64,000 nucleotides of DNA. It comes from Buddleja alternifolia (lineage: Eukaryota; Streptophyta; Magnoliopsida; Lamiales; Scrophulariaceae). The DNA is taken from the NCBI GenBank assembly GCA_019426215.1, contig CM033399.1, positions 20,841,022-20,905,021 on the forward strand. Direction: 5' to 3'. Below the pieces are notes generated by a model that searched no databases, had not been told where the DNA came from, and saw only the letters and a program-made list of their open reading frames with translations. This document shows, piece by piece, positions 44,372 through 57,085 of the stretch. Positions within the stretch are counted from its first letter, which is position 1, and every line of letters begins with the position of its first letter. A program made the translations under genes and the position numbers.

Positions 44372-45809
44372 TGACACGCGAAATCCTAGCAAGTATACTA
44401 GGTCGTGCAAAGTAATAAAGTGGACTATTTAGCCTGGGGTGTATCGTCTCCACAGGGACAATTGGATTCAATGCTCGTAATTGCTATATTATCTAACTCT
44501 AAGCTAAATCAAATTATAAAATGATGGTTGATTATACTATGAAAATAATCAAAGACAACTATGTGATAAACAAGATAATAAATCGAATGGAAAGAGGTGA
44601 TTGGGTTATGATCCTACTATGTTCTATTCTATGTTCATGAACTCTCAATTATCCGGATTTTTAGAACGCTCTTGTTATGGCGAAACCCCTTAATGTATTT
44701 ATTATTCAATCTCTTGAAATAACAAGCCTATACTAGTTAACAACTTCCTATATCTCTATAGTGAAGATTGAATTAACTAACATGCATTTAGGTTCAAAGG
44801 AATTCCTTGCTTACGAAGATCCTACATTCAATCGGGTCATCTTATCACAAAAAGCCACACAACGCAATCGATTCTATCTCTAGTCAATTGTTACGTTATG
44901 ATGTTTGATTTTTCGATCTCCCTTTATTTATCTCCTCTCGGTCTCAAGACAAAGCATTATATCAAACACATGGTGATCATTCATGTGAAAGCATTAAGCA
45001 TAAAATCAAACATGTAACAAGAATGTAATAAATCCGGAAATTAATCATTCATTAAACACAAAACATCACAAAGTATTTACATAACCCAACCACAAAGATG
45101 CTTAGCTCATACTTATAATAACAAATGATTCAACAATTCTATAAGACATAGTTGATAAACTAATCAAAGAGAAAGAGTTGAATTACTCCCTATTACAAGG
45201 TGTGAATCCAAGCTTTTGATGATGAAAATGGCTCCTCAAGCTTCCTTGGGTCTTCCTATGGCTTCCCTATGTGTTTTTAGAACAAGTGTAAGTGTTTTCC
45301 AAGAGAAAAGTGTGTTATAAAGGAGGAAAACGGCGAACTTAAAATTAGGGCATCGGGGAAATCGGACCGCGGCACACATTCTAAACCGACCGCGACTCGG
45401 ATGGCAAGCAGTGCCGCGGTCTAAAAAGCAAGTCATGCCGCGGTTTGTCGAGGCCTAACAGGGTGCCGAAGGGTCATAACAGGGTCGCGGTGTTCTGGGC
45501 GCCGAAGGCCGCGGTTCTATGCCGCGGTCCTATCCGGGTTTCTCATTTGGCATTGTACCGCGACCGCGGTCTTGCGCCTGGTTTAGTGTCGCGGTTCTGT
45601 GCCGCGGTCCAGAGTGGCAGATTCATATTTTTCTTCGCTTTTCCTTCTCTTGTTCTGCCTTCTTACTCAATAATTGATCTATGTGATTTACATCCCTACA
45701 CACATGAAATTGAAACAAATCAAAGCACTATGCAGGATATTCATTACTAAATTATGACGAAAATACCTAAATCAAAGGGGTAAAAAACTCGTAAAATGTG
45801 AACTTATCA
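44372..45809 (-). repeat. 5' LTR of gypsy element G
   Basis: Plus strand TGACACGCG ... GAACTTATCA, 1438 bp, nearly identical to 22665-24102. Next to it, 45810-45814 CCTGG is the right TSD copy. It carries the CCGCGG cluster at about 45366-45607. Confidence 0.93.
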
Positions 45810-45814
45810 CCTGG

Positions 45815-47497
45815 CGGAGTCCACTGTGAGAGAATCCTATTCTCTTTAAGATAATCAATGAACTCGGAAGACATGTATTCTCCTCCACGATCAGATCGAA
45901 GAGCTTTAATACTTTTTCCATGTTGCTTCTCTACCTCATATCTAAACTCCTTGAATTTCTCAAAGGATTCAGATTTATATCTCATCAGATATACGTAACC
46001 GTACCGAGAGTGATCGTCAGTGAAGGTTATGAAATAGCTAAACCCTCCTCGAGCATTTATGCTCATAGGGTTGCACACATCTGTATGAATCAAATCCAAT
46101 GGACTTGTGGCTTGTTCTGCTTTACCCAAAAATGGCAACTTGGTCATTTTCCCTTTGAGACATGATTCACAAGTTGTCAATTCATCTAAGTTTTGGAGAC
46201 CTAAATGAGTTTCCAAGCTTCGGATTCTTTCTTTGGAGATATGACCTAGTCTCTCGTGCCACATTAGCGCGTCTGTTTGATTATCTCGTTTACCTTTATT
46301 TCTTTGTTGAATATTGAGATTAGAAATTGTTGGGAAGACAGAATAAACTCCATCTTGAAATTTTGATTCCATAAAAAGAGACGATTCATAAGATAAATAC
46401 AAAGTTTTATTACGAATCTCAAAACAATAACCCTCTCGATCCAAAACCGGAATCGAGATAATGTTTTGTATTATTTTAGGAACAAAATAAACAGAATTTA
46501 ATACTAAATTTCTAGCTCCTATCCCTAAGTAGATTGTCCCCATGGCTTTGGCAGCAACCCGTGCTCCATTTCCCATCCGCAGGGTAATGTCTCCTCTACT
46601 TAGCTCCTTGATTCTTGTCATCTCCTGCAAGTTATTGCAGATATGAACTCCACATCCAGTGTCTAGAATCTAAGAAGAATCGTTAACTGAAAAGTTAACT
46701 TCAACAAAGAACGTACTTGGAGCCTGTGGCTCTTTGCAGTTCCTTTTCCAGTGCCCAGTCTTCCCACATTTGAAGCACTTACCCAATTTAGCTTTCTTAC
46801 CCTTCTTGATTCCTCCTTTGCCTTTCAGTTTCTTGGTCTTGTTCTTGTTCTTGTTACCCTTCTGAGGTTTAGAAGATGAATTCATAAGGAGCACCGGCTT
46901 GTCTCTCTTTATAGTGCTTTCAGCCGTCTTCAACATGTTCAACAACTCAGGAAGCTTTGCTTCAAGTTGATTCATGTTGAAGTTGACCACAAATTAGTCA
47001 TAAGAACTATGGAGTGACTGTAGGACCAAGTCCATAGACAGCTAGTCACTAAGCACCACACCAAGACTAGCTAACTTTTCAATCAACCCTATCATCTTGA
47101 GCACGTGCGTACTTACAACAGAGCCATCAGTCATGCGAGCCCTGAAGAGCTCCCTTGAGATTGCAAATCTCTCTCTCCTAGATTTAGTACCATACAACTC
47201 TTGCAAATGGAGAAGAATCGATGCAGAGTTCTCGATTGTCTCGTGTTGCCTTTGCAATTCATTGCTCATTGAGGCCAACATGAGACATCGCACTTGCATG
47301 GCGTCTTCCTTCCATTGCTGGTACTGGAATTTCTCATCATCAGATGAATCCTCTTCCGGCTATTCTTGCACTGCTATATCAAGGGCATACCCCTTTTTCT
47401 CAGATAAAAGGAAAATTTTAAGGTTACGAAACCAATCTTCAAAGTTGGGACCGGTTAGTTTGTTTGTTTCGAGAATTGTTTTGAATGAATTAGACAT
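45815..47497 (-). pseudogene. Copia gag, protease and integrase N-term, element F
   Basis: Starts MSNSFKTILETNKLTG at 47497. Gag capsid (VRCLMLASMSNELQRQHE, SRRERFAISRELFRARM), zinc knuckle CFKCGKTGHWKRNC at about 46770, protease ILDTGCGVH at about 46660, GAG-pre-integrase (MWHERLGHISKERIRSL, CESCLKGKMTKLPF) and the integrase core (LIHTDVCNPMSINARGG, FSYFITFTDDHSRYGYVYLM, ALRSDRGGEYMSSEF). In-frame stops at about 47359, 47041, 46995 and 46672 break it. At 45814 it is interrupted by G; the next residues are at 22659 leftwards (TPQHNGVAE). Confidence 0.88.
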
Positions 47498-49262
47498 ATC
47501 GTGTTATCTACAAAATGTACGAGGCAGACGATAAGTAACATATTTTCAAATAAAGTTCTTATACAATTTGGTCTTTAATTGTACAAGTCTCCCACTATTT
47601 TTCCAAATCCCACCACCCTCTTGGTGTGATTCAAAGAATAGTTAATTCTTTAGTGGGCTTGAGATCTATCCAAACTTCATCATATGCCCCATTTTCTGAG
47701 CTAACATATGACTAGTTCGAATAGTAGCCTTATCGAGCCTTCTATCTTCCTTGATAGTTCTCAAGATCTTTTTCCTCATTTTTCGCATGTGCCCACATGG
47801 TAGTCAATGTTAGGCTCGACCCATCAAATATCCCGTGGTCAATCATCAATTCCATTGCCCCCATTTTCTGAGCTAAGTAATGAAACCAATCATCCCATAG
47901 GGCATCCTATGCTTAGAAATGCTCATAGCCTTTCTTAAGTTCAACCCGCCCCATTTTCTGAGGAAATGGATTTGAACTTCAGCGGCATATCACATGGCAA
48001 TTACTTATGATGGAAGGAATGGAAATAGAACTCCAATTCTATTCCCACATTAGCCTAATATTTTTCAAGGAGAGAATATCATTGCATACAAATAGGTCTC
48101 ATCAGTATTACAATTATCTTGTTTAGTTATCTATCCTATGCATTCATTTCACAACACATCACATATCATATTGGAAAAATAAATAAACATCCCATAAAGC
48201 AATAAATTGAGGATGAACCACCTCGAGCCCTAACCTACTAACCCACTGAGCCAAAGTGGGCCAGGACATTCTAGAAAATAAAAACAACTAGACTATTATA
48301 ATGGGTTCCACTGCAGCATACAAGTCTTCGAGTCTTGGCTTCGTCTTCTCGCTCCATCTTCGATTACATAGTCTATCATCTACTACTAATCTACTTGACA
48401 GAAAAGTAAAAGCCAAACCGGCTATTTTTACAACTCTAGAATATTACATATAATGAAAACCAAAAAAACATAGACTAGGCTTGTGGTTCATCCCTATCAC
48501 ACAAGCATGCCAAGCAACAAACATATATATGTCATATCCAAAACTTACCCATCCGTCGTCTAAACAAAATTGCAAATCTCATCGGGATAATATCAATTTT
48601 TAATTTCCAAAATCCTTTTCAAAAATTATAGTTTTTTAAAACAATTAACTGGGGTCAGGTTCTTGGGTTACCCGACCTTTCCACATAAAAAACGAGAAAA
48701 AACTTTCAATCCGAGTCTGCTGACAACGCCTGGGCACCGACAGAACCACGCCAAGGTGACGACCTGGCGGCGCCTAAGCGCCAACATGACCTTGCCCAGG
48801 CGCCACCGGCAGAGGCAAGACCACCAGGTCTCGCCTGCCGACGCCAGTCACCCCGTGCCTGGGTGAGGGCGACAACACCTGTTGCTCTACGGGATTTCTC
48901 CCCTTTTCATCCATGAGTGATTTGTTCAGTCAATGATGGACGAAATCGACCCCACCTCAGGCCAAGTATAATCACTCGACAATTTAGCCTTCGGCCCGAT
49001 CTTCTAGCGACGTCCTACCACCGATGATTCCAAATTCATCCATCATCATCCAAATAAATCCACCCCATGCCCAAGATTCATCCTTTTCAATTGAATTTTT
49101 CAAAACCAAAACCGTTTTTCAAAAAAAACATCATAACAATCAAATTATCCCAATCAAAAAATTAATTATTCTAAATGACAGACGTATTGTTAACATGAAC
49201 CAATTTACATACGCGTAAATAAAACATGCTTAACACATAATATAGCAAATTGAGCCAACCAT
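47498..49262 (-). other. Leader of copia element F
   Basis: Non-coding, similar to the E leader (same GTTGTAAAAATAGCCGG segment). It repeats CCCCATTTTCTGAG(C/G)AA-type phrases around 47690, 47860 and 47950. A GC-rich module at 48724-48865 is noted separately. Confidence 0.7.
48724..48865. repeat. GC-rich CGCCTGGGC / GGCGCCTAAGCGCC cluster in F leader
   Basis: Contains ACGCCTGGGCACC, GGCGGCGCCTAAGCGCCAAC, TTGCCCAGGCGCCACC and GTGCCTGGGTG within about 140 bp, close in type to the cluster in the LTR of gypsy element K. The matching part of E (about 14780-14860) has GCTTGGCACGCGCAG instead. Confidence 0.6.
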
Positions 49263-49275
49263 GGCTCTGATACCA
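49263..49275 (-). other. Primer-binding site of F (tRNA-Met)
   Basis: Minus strand TGGTATCAGAGCC, an exact copia-type initiator tRNA-Met site, one base from the LTR end. Confidence 0.92.
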
Positions 49276-49276
49276 C

Positions 49277-49805
49277 TGTTGGGTAAGGTTCTATTCCCCG
49301 GGTGGCTTGTGGCAGCGGAATTTAAAATTTAAATGTACAACCACCCGAAACAGGAATAACAGTGTGCTCGATTACGCTATAAAGAAGGTTGAAAGAATTT
49401 TTACCTTTTGATTAAATTCTCACAGCAACCAATTTGATCTTTTCAACCCTATGGTGCAATTCCACACGATCTCTTGGAGGAAATCGCCTGTAGATTGTAT
49501 CCCCGGTTTTAGTGCTCCAAACGTCGCACCTCTAAGATGTATCCACACCTCGTTCAAGTCACCACCTACTTCGTTATTGGTGCTAGCCAACGAAATAGGT
49601 CTAAGTCTAAAACCTTGGCTTGATTATGTGAAGGGACGGAATATGTGAATTGTTAAGTTCAACACATGAATAAAACGATGTCGTATTGGAATAAGGGAAG
49701 GGGTGATTTTTGGCTTAAGGATGATAAGGAAAATTCTCTCTCAATTTTCCAGCTAGGGTTCGAATTTTGCAGTCCTAAAAAGCTTAGGGTTTTTAATCTT
49801 GCAAT

Positions 49806-49845
<40 letters not shown>

Positions 49846-51404
49846 GAACAGGAGTCCTAGAGTCCTAATCCAATTGCAAGACTTGGAGAAAAAGAAAACT
49901 CTTTTCTTATTCACCAAGAATTCGAATCCCTCATCCTTTTAGGCCAAAATTCAGCCATCCTCTTTTATTGGACTCCAAGAATTAATTCTTGACTCCAAAT
50001 TTAATCATGGGCTAAACCCATCAATTAAATATTCCCTTATAAATAAAACCCGTTTAATTATATTTACTTATTCCAATTGGCTTATTTATTTTATTTGGAC
50101 CAAGACCAACTAAATAAAATACTTGGACTCTACTAGGTCCATTAATTTAATTAATTCTACAAGATTAATTAAAATAGTCGAATTAATTGAATAACCTCAA
50201 TTAATTCATATTCCATATTAGGAAAGTACTAGGCTTTCCTAATTTTCTCAATTTCCTCAAATTGATTAATCACATTATTTAAGCAGTGACTCTCACGAGC
50301 TATGTGTGTGACCCCTCAGGCTCGTCTACTATCTAGTAGTAAGTACACTTTCCCAAAGTACTAGTGTGCTTTCCTAAAATAGAAAGCACTAGATTACACC
50401 ATTCCTTTGATTTAATCAAGCCTCGAATTAATCACCACATTAATTCTCGGCACTTACAAATTGTGGTTAGTGTCTAGCAATGGGCCACGAAGACCTAGAT
50501 AAAGACTAAGATAAAGATACGCCTTTCGTGATCTTGATCCTTATATAAGTAAGATTCCTCCATCCAACCTCCCGATTGAATCTAGAGCAGTGGCTAAGGT
50601 CGAAACTCTACTAATTCAAAAACTATGTTTTCCATTTACGGTTAGATCGACTTTCAACTATCTAAACGAGGAAACCCTATGCCTCTTTAGATATCATACT
50701 TTGGCCAAAGATTCCTAAAGTCGATTCACTATGTAAACATAGGAGATTCACTGACAAGACTAATGTCAAAGACAAATCCCATCTTGATTCTCACGTGCCG
50801 TCATACACAATCAGCCCATGTCTGATTTTGCCTATTTGTGATCATCTAGGTAATCATGTAACAAATCAAGACATGTTCGATTGTGTATGCGATATCCAAT
50901 AGAACCTCAAGTTCTAAGGATTACTCTTATACTACAAGACCACTGAAAGTTTTAGATTCGATTGGGATTCCATTTAATGGAACTTCCATGTGGTTGTTCA
51001 GTATACCTATTCCCACAATAGGAACCCTCATATATGTATAGGCTTTCACCGTGCCAATATCTATGGAACAAGATACACTCTATCAAGAGTATGCATCATA
51101 TAAGCAAGTCTTTTAGGTCTCATCGATATCCCTTCATCTCGACGAGCGTATTCATAACTTGGAACATATGTTTAAGGATCACAGCCTTGGAGACATATTC
51201 CGTCATTGCCATTCCCGATGCTCAATGATGTCCCATAGCTATGTGTGATCCTTCGGGACTTTATTCTAAGCTAAGACCAAGCTATATACACGAATAAAGA
51301 ATGCCAAAAGATTAAATTCATTTATATGAAAAAGATCATTTAGCTAGAGTTATTATTACATAGAATGGCGCCCAAAATTGATGCGTCGGGCATAAATTCT
51401 AACA
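49277..51404 (-). repeat. 5' LTR of copia element F
   Basis: Plus strand TGTTGGGTAAGG ... AAATTCTAACA, followed by TSD CCCGA at 51405-51409. Contains a CA-TA microsatellite at about 49806-49846. Confidence 0.88.
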
Positions 51405-53036
51405 CCCGAGAGATGGGTAGGACATTTGCAAGAAAGAAAATCAGAGGATTGCCTTTTGGATGTAAATCTAAAGAGTTATAGGGAAACGATGTTAGACATC
51501 GATTCGGGAAGATGGCTAGAAGCCATGAAATCCGAGATGGACTCCATGCACTCTAACAAGGTTTGGACCTTAGTAGACCCGCCAGATGGGATAAAACCCA
51601 TAGGCTACAAGTGGGTTTACAAGCAAAAGCTTGGAGCTGATGGAGAGGTGGCGACGTATAAGGCACGCCTAGTGGCGACAGGGTTTATTCAAAGACAAGG
51701 CATTGACTATGAGAAAACCTTCTCACCAGTGGCAATGATGAAATCCATAAGGATACTTCTAGCCCTATCTGCACATTTTGGCTACGAAATTTGGAAGATG
51801 GATGTTAAAAATGCATTCCTCAATGGAGAGATTGAGTAGGAAATATATATGCAGCAGCCAAGGGGTTTTACATCCAAAGAGAGTGAACACAAAGTGTGTA
51901 AACTCCAGAGGTCCATATATGGACTAAAACAAGCTTCCCGAAGATAGAATAAACATTTTGATAATTTCATATGAGAATATGGATATATTCAAAACGTTAA
52001 TGAGTCTTGTGTGTACAAGAAGGCTAGTGGCAGGGCGGTTACTTTTCTAGTAATTTATGTTGATGATATCCTACTGATCAGAAACAATGTAGGGATGATG
52101 CAGTCAACAAAAGTATGGTTGTCAAATTAATTCTCCATGGAGGATATGGGAGAAGTTTCCTACTTAGTATGAAGATATATCGAGAAAGAAGGAGTAGGAT
52201 GTCGGGATTCTCCCAATCCTTGTACATAGATTGAGTGCTAAAGAGATTTAGCATGGAAAAATCCAAGAGGGATTCTTGCCTATGAGACATGGAATCACTC
52301 TTTCCAAGTCTATGTCCCCTAAGACTGAGGTAGAAAGAGAGAGGATGTCTCACATACCTTATGCATCCTCCATTGGAATAATTATGTATGCGATGATATT
52401 TACAAGGCCTAATGTAGCCTGTGCACTTAGTTTCTACAGCCGCTATCAGGAAGATCCCGGCGAGGAACATTGGACAGCCGTTAAAACAATCCTCAAGTAT
52501 CTTAAGAAAATTAAGGTGTTATTTTTAGTATATGGAGGAGGAGAAATAGAATTAGAGGATTACACATACTCTAGTTTCCAAAATGATATTGAAGACTCAA
52601 AATCAGTTTCTGGTTTTGTTTTTCTGCTTAATGGTGGAGCAGTGAGTTGGAAGAGTTCCAAGAAATCAACTACTGCTGATTCAACCACCGAAGCAGAATA
52701 CATTTCTACCTCAGAGGCGGCAAAGGAAACTGTTTGGATGAGGAACTTCATCCAAAAATTGGGTGTCGTTCCATCTATTGTTAACTCGGTACCAATGTAC
52801 TCTGATAACAAGAGGGTGATTGCGCAAGCAAAGGAGTCAAGGTCTCATCAGAAATCCAAGCACGTACAAAGGCGATACCATTTGATCAGGGAGATCATTG
52901 CGAGAGGTAACGTTCGTGTAGAGCGTGTAGACTTGGCAGATATTGTAGCAGATCTACTCACCAAACCCCTTAGTCAAAAGGTCATTGATGGACATCTAGG
53001 GAAGATGGGCCTCAGATATGTGGGTAATTGGCTCTA
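51405..53036 (+). pseudogene. Copia reverse transcriptase and RNase H (second part of pol), element E
   Basis: Resumes exactly where 18325 stops: PERWVGHLQERKSED, WLEAMKSEMDSMHSNKVWTLVD, GYKWVYKQKLGADGEVATYKARLV, MDVKNAFLNGEIE, stop at 51837, then SIYGLKQASR, VIYVDDILLI (catalytic, near 52035-52080), and after further stops and frameshifts an open frame 52276-53037 with SHIPYASSIGIIMYAM, SVSGFVFLLNGGAVSWKSSKK, STTEAEYI, MYSDNKRVIAQAKESRSHQK, RRYHLIREII and ADLLTKPLSQK (RNase H). The stop at 53035 directly precedes the polypurine tract. Confidence 0.88.
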
Positions 53037-53040
53037 GGCA

Positions 53041-53049
53041 AGTGGGAGA
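53041..53049 (+). other. Polypurine tract of E
   Basis: AGTGGGAGA, one base upstream of the 3' LTR. Confidence 0.8.
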
Positions 53050-53050
53050 T

Positions 53051-55316
53051 TAATAGAGTAGATGCCCGGCACACCAATTTTAGGCGCCATTCTTTGTGTA
53101 ATAAAACTCTATAAGACAATCTTTTCTTTATGAATAAAGTTGATTTTTTATTATTGGCATTCTTTGTTCTTAAAATATTATTATATGCTTAGAACGAAGT
53201 CCTTTGAATCACACATGATTATGGGACATCGTCGGACATCGGGAATGATGATGATGAAATATGTCTCTAAGGTCGTGATTCTTAAAAGGTTCTAAGTCCT
53301 GGATGAGCCTGTCAAGATGAGGGATATTGACAAAAGACTCAAAGGACTTGCTTGTGCACATGGTTCTTAGAGAACAAGCCTTGTTTCATAGGCATAGATG
53401 TTGCACAGGGGTTCTCATTTGGATAATGAGTGAACTGAACACCCCAACGGGAAATTCCTAAAATGGTTATTATCTGATCGAATATGGAATTTTCTATAAT
53501 CACGTAGGCATGAAAGTAATTCTTAGGACCTGAGGTTCCATTGTGACTTTGAGCATAACATACTATACTTTGACTTATCTCATGATTCCATCGCGAGTTG
53601 TCATATGGGATATCTTGGGTATAGTATAGTTATGTGTCAAGGTACATGAGAGACCAAGATGGGATCCATCACTGACATAGCAAATCAGATATTTCCTATG
53701 TGTTTCTTAAATGAATCGTTTCAAGGAATCTTTGGCTAAAGGAGGGCAATCTAAAGAGGCGGAGTGTTTCTTTGTTTGGATTGCATAAATCCATATCATG
53801 CAATGAAGGAGACATAGTGATTGGGTCGTAAGAGTTTCGACTAAGCCATTACTCTAGATACCAATTTAGGAAATTTGATGGAGGGATCTTACTTATACAG
53901 GATCTTACTTATACAAGGATCATGGTTATGATAGGTTAAGTATCTTTTTATCGTTTGTGTCTAGGTCTTCGGGGCCCGTTGCTAAACAGCAATTTCGATT
54001 TGTAAGTACCATGATATATTTTTGGTGCATGATACATGGTCGGATTAAATCAAGGAAGATTTAATCTAATACTTTCTAAATATAGAAAGATACAATGACA
54101 CTTTTGGAAAGGGTACTTACTACTAGAACATGAACAAGCCTAAGGGGTCACACACTAACTCCTGACATTCCTGCTTAAAAGATATGATTAATCAACTTTG
54201 GAAGTTGATGTGAAATTAGGAAAGTCTAGTACTTACCTAAAGAGGAATATTAATTAATTGATCGGAAGTCAATTAATTAGACTATTTAATTAATCAAGTG
54301 GGATTAATTAATCAATGGACTAATTAAATTCCAAGGGTTTTATTTAATTAGTAGAGGAAGTCGAAATTAAATAAAAAAAAAAAATAATTGGGTAATAATA
54401 ATTAAGGTTGGACTTAATTATTATAGAATATTTAATTAAATGATTGGACTATTTAATTAAATAAGGTGTCAAAAATTAAATCAAGTTGGATAAAATCTTT
54501 GGATTCCAAGGCTAGAGGGGGCGAGGTGGCGGACGAATTGGGGAGGGGATTTAATTCCTCTCCAAGTCTTGATCAAGTTGGTATCAAGGAGATATTTTAG
54601 GAGATAAAATAGGCAACAAGTTAGCTTGCAAGCTGAGTTCCTTGTTTTTAGGAAACTCGTTAAATGAATTTGATTAGGAATAGATGAAAGTCAAATCTTG
54701 GAGACATCTTGACTTCTAATCAAATTAAACCTAGGAGTATCTCTATAAATATGTGTGTTAAGAAAAACACACACACACTTTATTATGCAAGCAATTTTTC
54801 GTCCACCCCTAGAAGAAAAATAGAGAAATTTTGTCTTCTTAGTTTCAAGCCAAAATCGGCCCTCACCTAATTATTTCAAGACAAGGTTTTGCTCATGTGT
54901 TGAGATTAACCTTTCACTCATATTCCTACCTTCATATAGTGAAGCTTAGATTAAGTCTAAAAGAATTATAGAGGCTAGCACCAAGATATAATTATTGGGA
55001 ACTACAACGGAGGTGTGGATACATCTTATAGGCAAGACAATTGGATCACTTGAAGATACAAGGAACAATTCAAAGCTTGGAAATTTTGAAGGAGGCCGAT
55101 GGTCACTAGTGGATTTGTCAAAGGGAGTATCTGTTCGGGTTGAAAAGATCAAAAACTTGTACGAGGAAAAAAGCGCGAAAGGTATTTCGTGTATATTAGT
55201 TTTCTCTTCATATTTTTAGTTTGATTAAACCGGCCATAATCCTGTTTCGAGGTAGTTGTGTTAAAAAAATTTAATTTCATTGTGCTAACCTACCCCGGGG
55301 ATTAACCAACCCAACA
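53051..55316 (+). repeat. 3' LTR of copia element E
   Basis: TAATAGAGTAGATGCCC ... AACCAACCCAACA. The first dinucleotide is TA instead of TG, a change from the 5' LTR. The TSD AAATT follows at 55317-55321. About 30 bp longer than the 5' LTR. Confidence 0.87.
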
Positions 55317-57077
55317 AAATTTGGGGACAATAGCATTTAAAATTAATGAGAAAGCCGCTGGAAGTCAAAATTCATCTCAGTGAAATCACGAGCGAAGTCA
55401 CCAATCTTTATCAATTTAGCACGTAATATTTTTTAATCTTTTAATGTCTCCAAAATTGAAGTGAAACGTTTCATCACTCTTATTGGATCAATTGAGGTTC
55501 GATTTCAAATTTTTGTTTTTGTCTAGCTCTACTTATGCCACTATTCACCTAAATTGGCTTACATTGGTTAGCATGAGCAACAAAATCAAAATGACCATGT
55601 GCATTTTTCGACCTTCAAAATCAACCTCAAATTAGATGATTTTTGTTGAATTTAGCACAAATTATAAATACCAATAGTCCGCCTGCATAGCGACATAAGG
55701 GTATAAGTCACCTAATAAGAACCATTGCTTGTGATTGAACTCTTATTCTAGAATAGAGCTCGAACTTATTAATATTTTCATAATTGCATCTTAAACAAAT
55801 TGAAGTGCAACAATTATAAACAACTTGTCCATTTTTCATACTCAATGGACTTAAAATATTATAATTCGGTGAGCTGGTCTAAGATCTATGTTATTCTAAT
55901 TGTGCAACATATACTGGTCTAATAATTTATTTTAGATCTCATTAAATCTCGTATTATGCGTTTACACCCAGCGAAATAAAATATTCCGCAACTCAGGTTA
56001 GTAATCATTGCCCACTGAGTTTAAAGGCACAATAAAAATTCACCAATCCAGAATAAAATATAATTTTGTCCATATAGAGTCTACAAGATTTTATACACTT
56101 GCATCACAATAGCATTACTAATTTAAGTAGCACTATGAATAATAGCTAAGTCCCTCATAGACCACATAGACATTCAATCACAAACAACAATATGTTCATG
56201 TTGCATCATCATAAATATTCACACAAAAAAATAAAACATGCATTTTTCTTAAGCCACATAAACAATTAATCATCCATATCAATCACATAGAAAGGTAAAA
56301 ATTGGGCTCACAAATTAACCCCATGAATATTATTGCATGGATCTGGAGAAAAAATGCGTAACAAAATTATTCTCAGCATGTTACAGTTAATATTCAATGA
56401 AACTAATTCATAGAAATAATAGGATTATCAAATACAATTAATATCAGAAGAGATGGAACCATGCCAGGAAGATACAATAGTTGACTGCACAGGAAAAAAA
56501 TTCCTATTTTTTAAAGTGTAATTTTTCGTATTTTCTGTGCATAAAACGAGCTGTCAAACAACCTTTAAGGTAGGAAAAGTATTTGGCGCAGTCTGATAGG
56601 GGTTGCCGTGTTAAATGGTGCTAGCTAGCTAACGGTTTGGAGCAAGCCGCGACTCAAAAGCCAGCTTCAAGCCGGTAAGCCAAGTTGCCCATGTTTTTCT
56701 ATATTTTTTTCTTTCAAAACAATGCCCACTACAATACTTCCATGTGTCCAAGTGTGTAGCCCCACTTGCAGGCGCGAAGCAGTGGATCACTCCCTCCTAG
56801 CATCCTGTCGCTAGGTTTTCGGCACCGATCCGATGTGTTTTCCTGCCAACACACAGTTTTTCGGCGAGATTTTCAAAAATTCATCTCTCAATTTAACTCC
56901 ATTTTTCATGCATAATATATGGTTTCGAACCTCTTCTCATGCCCTAGAATCTAGCATAAAAATTATTCATCTGATGTTCAGCCTAAAAAATCTAATATTT
57001 TTAAACTAGGGCTCTATATATCTCCCTGATTACTCATCCGATTTTCACCAATTTTAAATACGTAATGTACACATATA
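55317..57077. other. Non-coding sequence right of the nest, nothing recognised
   Basis: AT-rich; no long open frame, LTR or clear inverted repeat. Confidence 0.4.
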
Positions 57078-57085
57078 ACACTACA

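Larger units (their letters stand above)
22665..45809 (-). mobile_element. Athila-like Ty3/gypsy retrotransposon G, minus strand, inserted in F
   Basis: Two 1438-bp LTRs (22665-24102, 44372-45809), TSD CCTGG (22660-22664, 45810-45814), a tRNA-Asp-type primer-binding site, gag, pol in gypsy order (PR-RT-RNase H-INT), then an extra env-position frame with a domain typical of Athila elements, and a G-rich polypurine tract. Excluding CACTA element H it is about 12.9 kb, the usual Athila size. Coding parts carry at least four stops and several frameshifts although the LTRs are nearly identical. Confidence 0.93.
18326..51404 (-). mobile_element. Ty1/copia retrotransposon F, minus strand, inserted in E
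   Basis: LTRs at 18326-20439 (3') and 49277-51404 (5'), TSD CCCGA, a tRNA-Met primer-binding site at 49263-49275, and gag-pol on the minus strand. It belongs to the same family group as E (similar LTR ends TGTT...CCAACA read on its own strand, similar leader, Gag and integrase). Its integrase is split by element G at 22664/45810. Without G it would be about 9.9 kb. LTRs differ by roughly 8% over the first 420 bases (by eye). Multiple stops make it defective. Confidence 0.9.
10428..55316 (+). mobile_element. Ty1/copia retrotransposon E (Angela/Tork-like), host of the nest
   Basis: Two LTRs in direct orientation (10428-12662 and 53051-55316), TSD AAATT at 10423-10427 and 55317-55321, a tRNA-Met-type primer-binding site, gag, then pol in copia order (protease, integrase, reverse transcriptase, RNase H) and a polypurine tract. 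Its pol is split at 18325/51405 by element F. Without F the element would be about 11.8 kb, including a 1.75-kb MITE in the leader. LTRs differ by roughly 9% in the first 400 bases (by eye), and pol has many stops and frameshifts, so it is an old dead copy. The lineage call rests on gag/integrase resemblance and is tentative. Confidence 0.9.

Noticed and set aside
49263..49275. tRNA-Met-like sequence
   Set aside because: Only the 13-base complement of a tRNA 3' end next to an LTR, i.e. a primer-binding site, not a tRNA gene.
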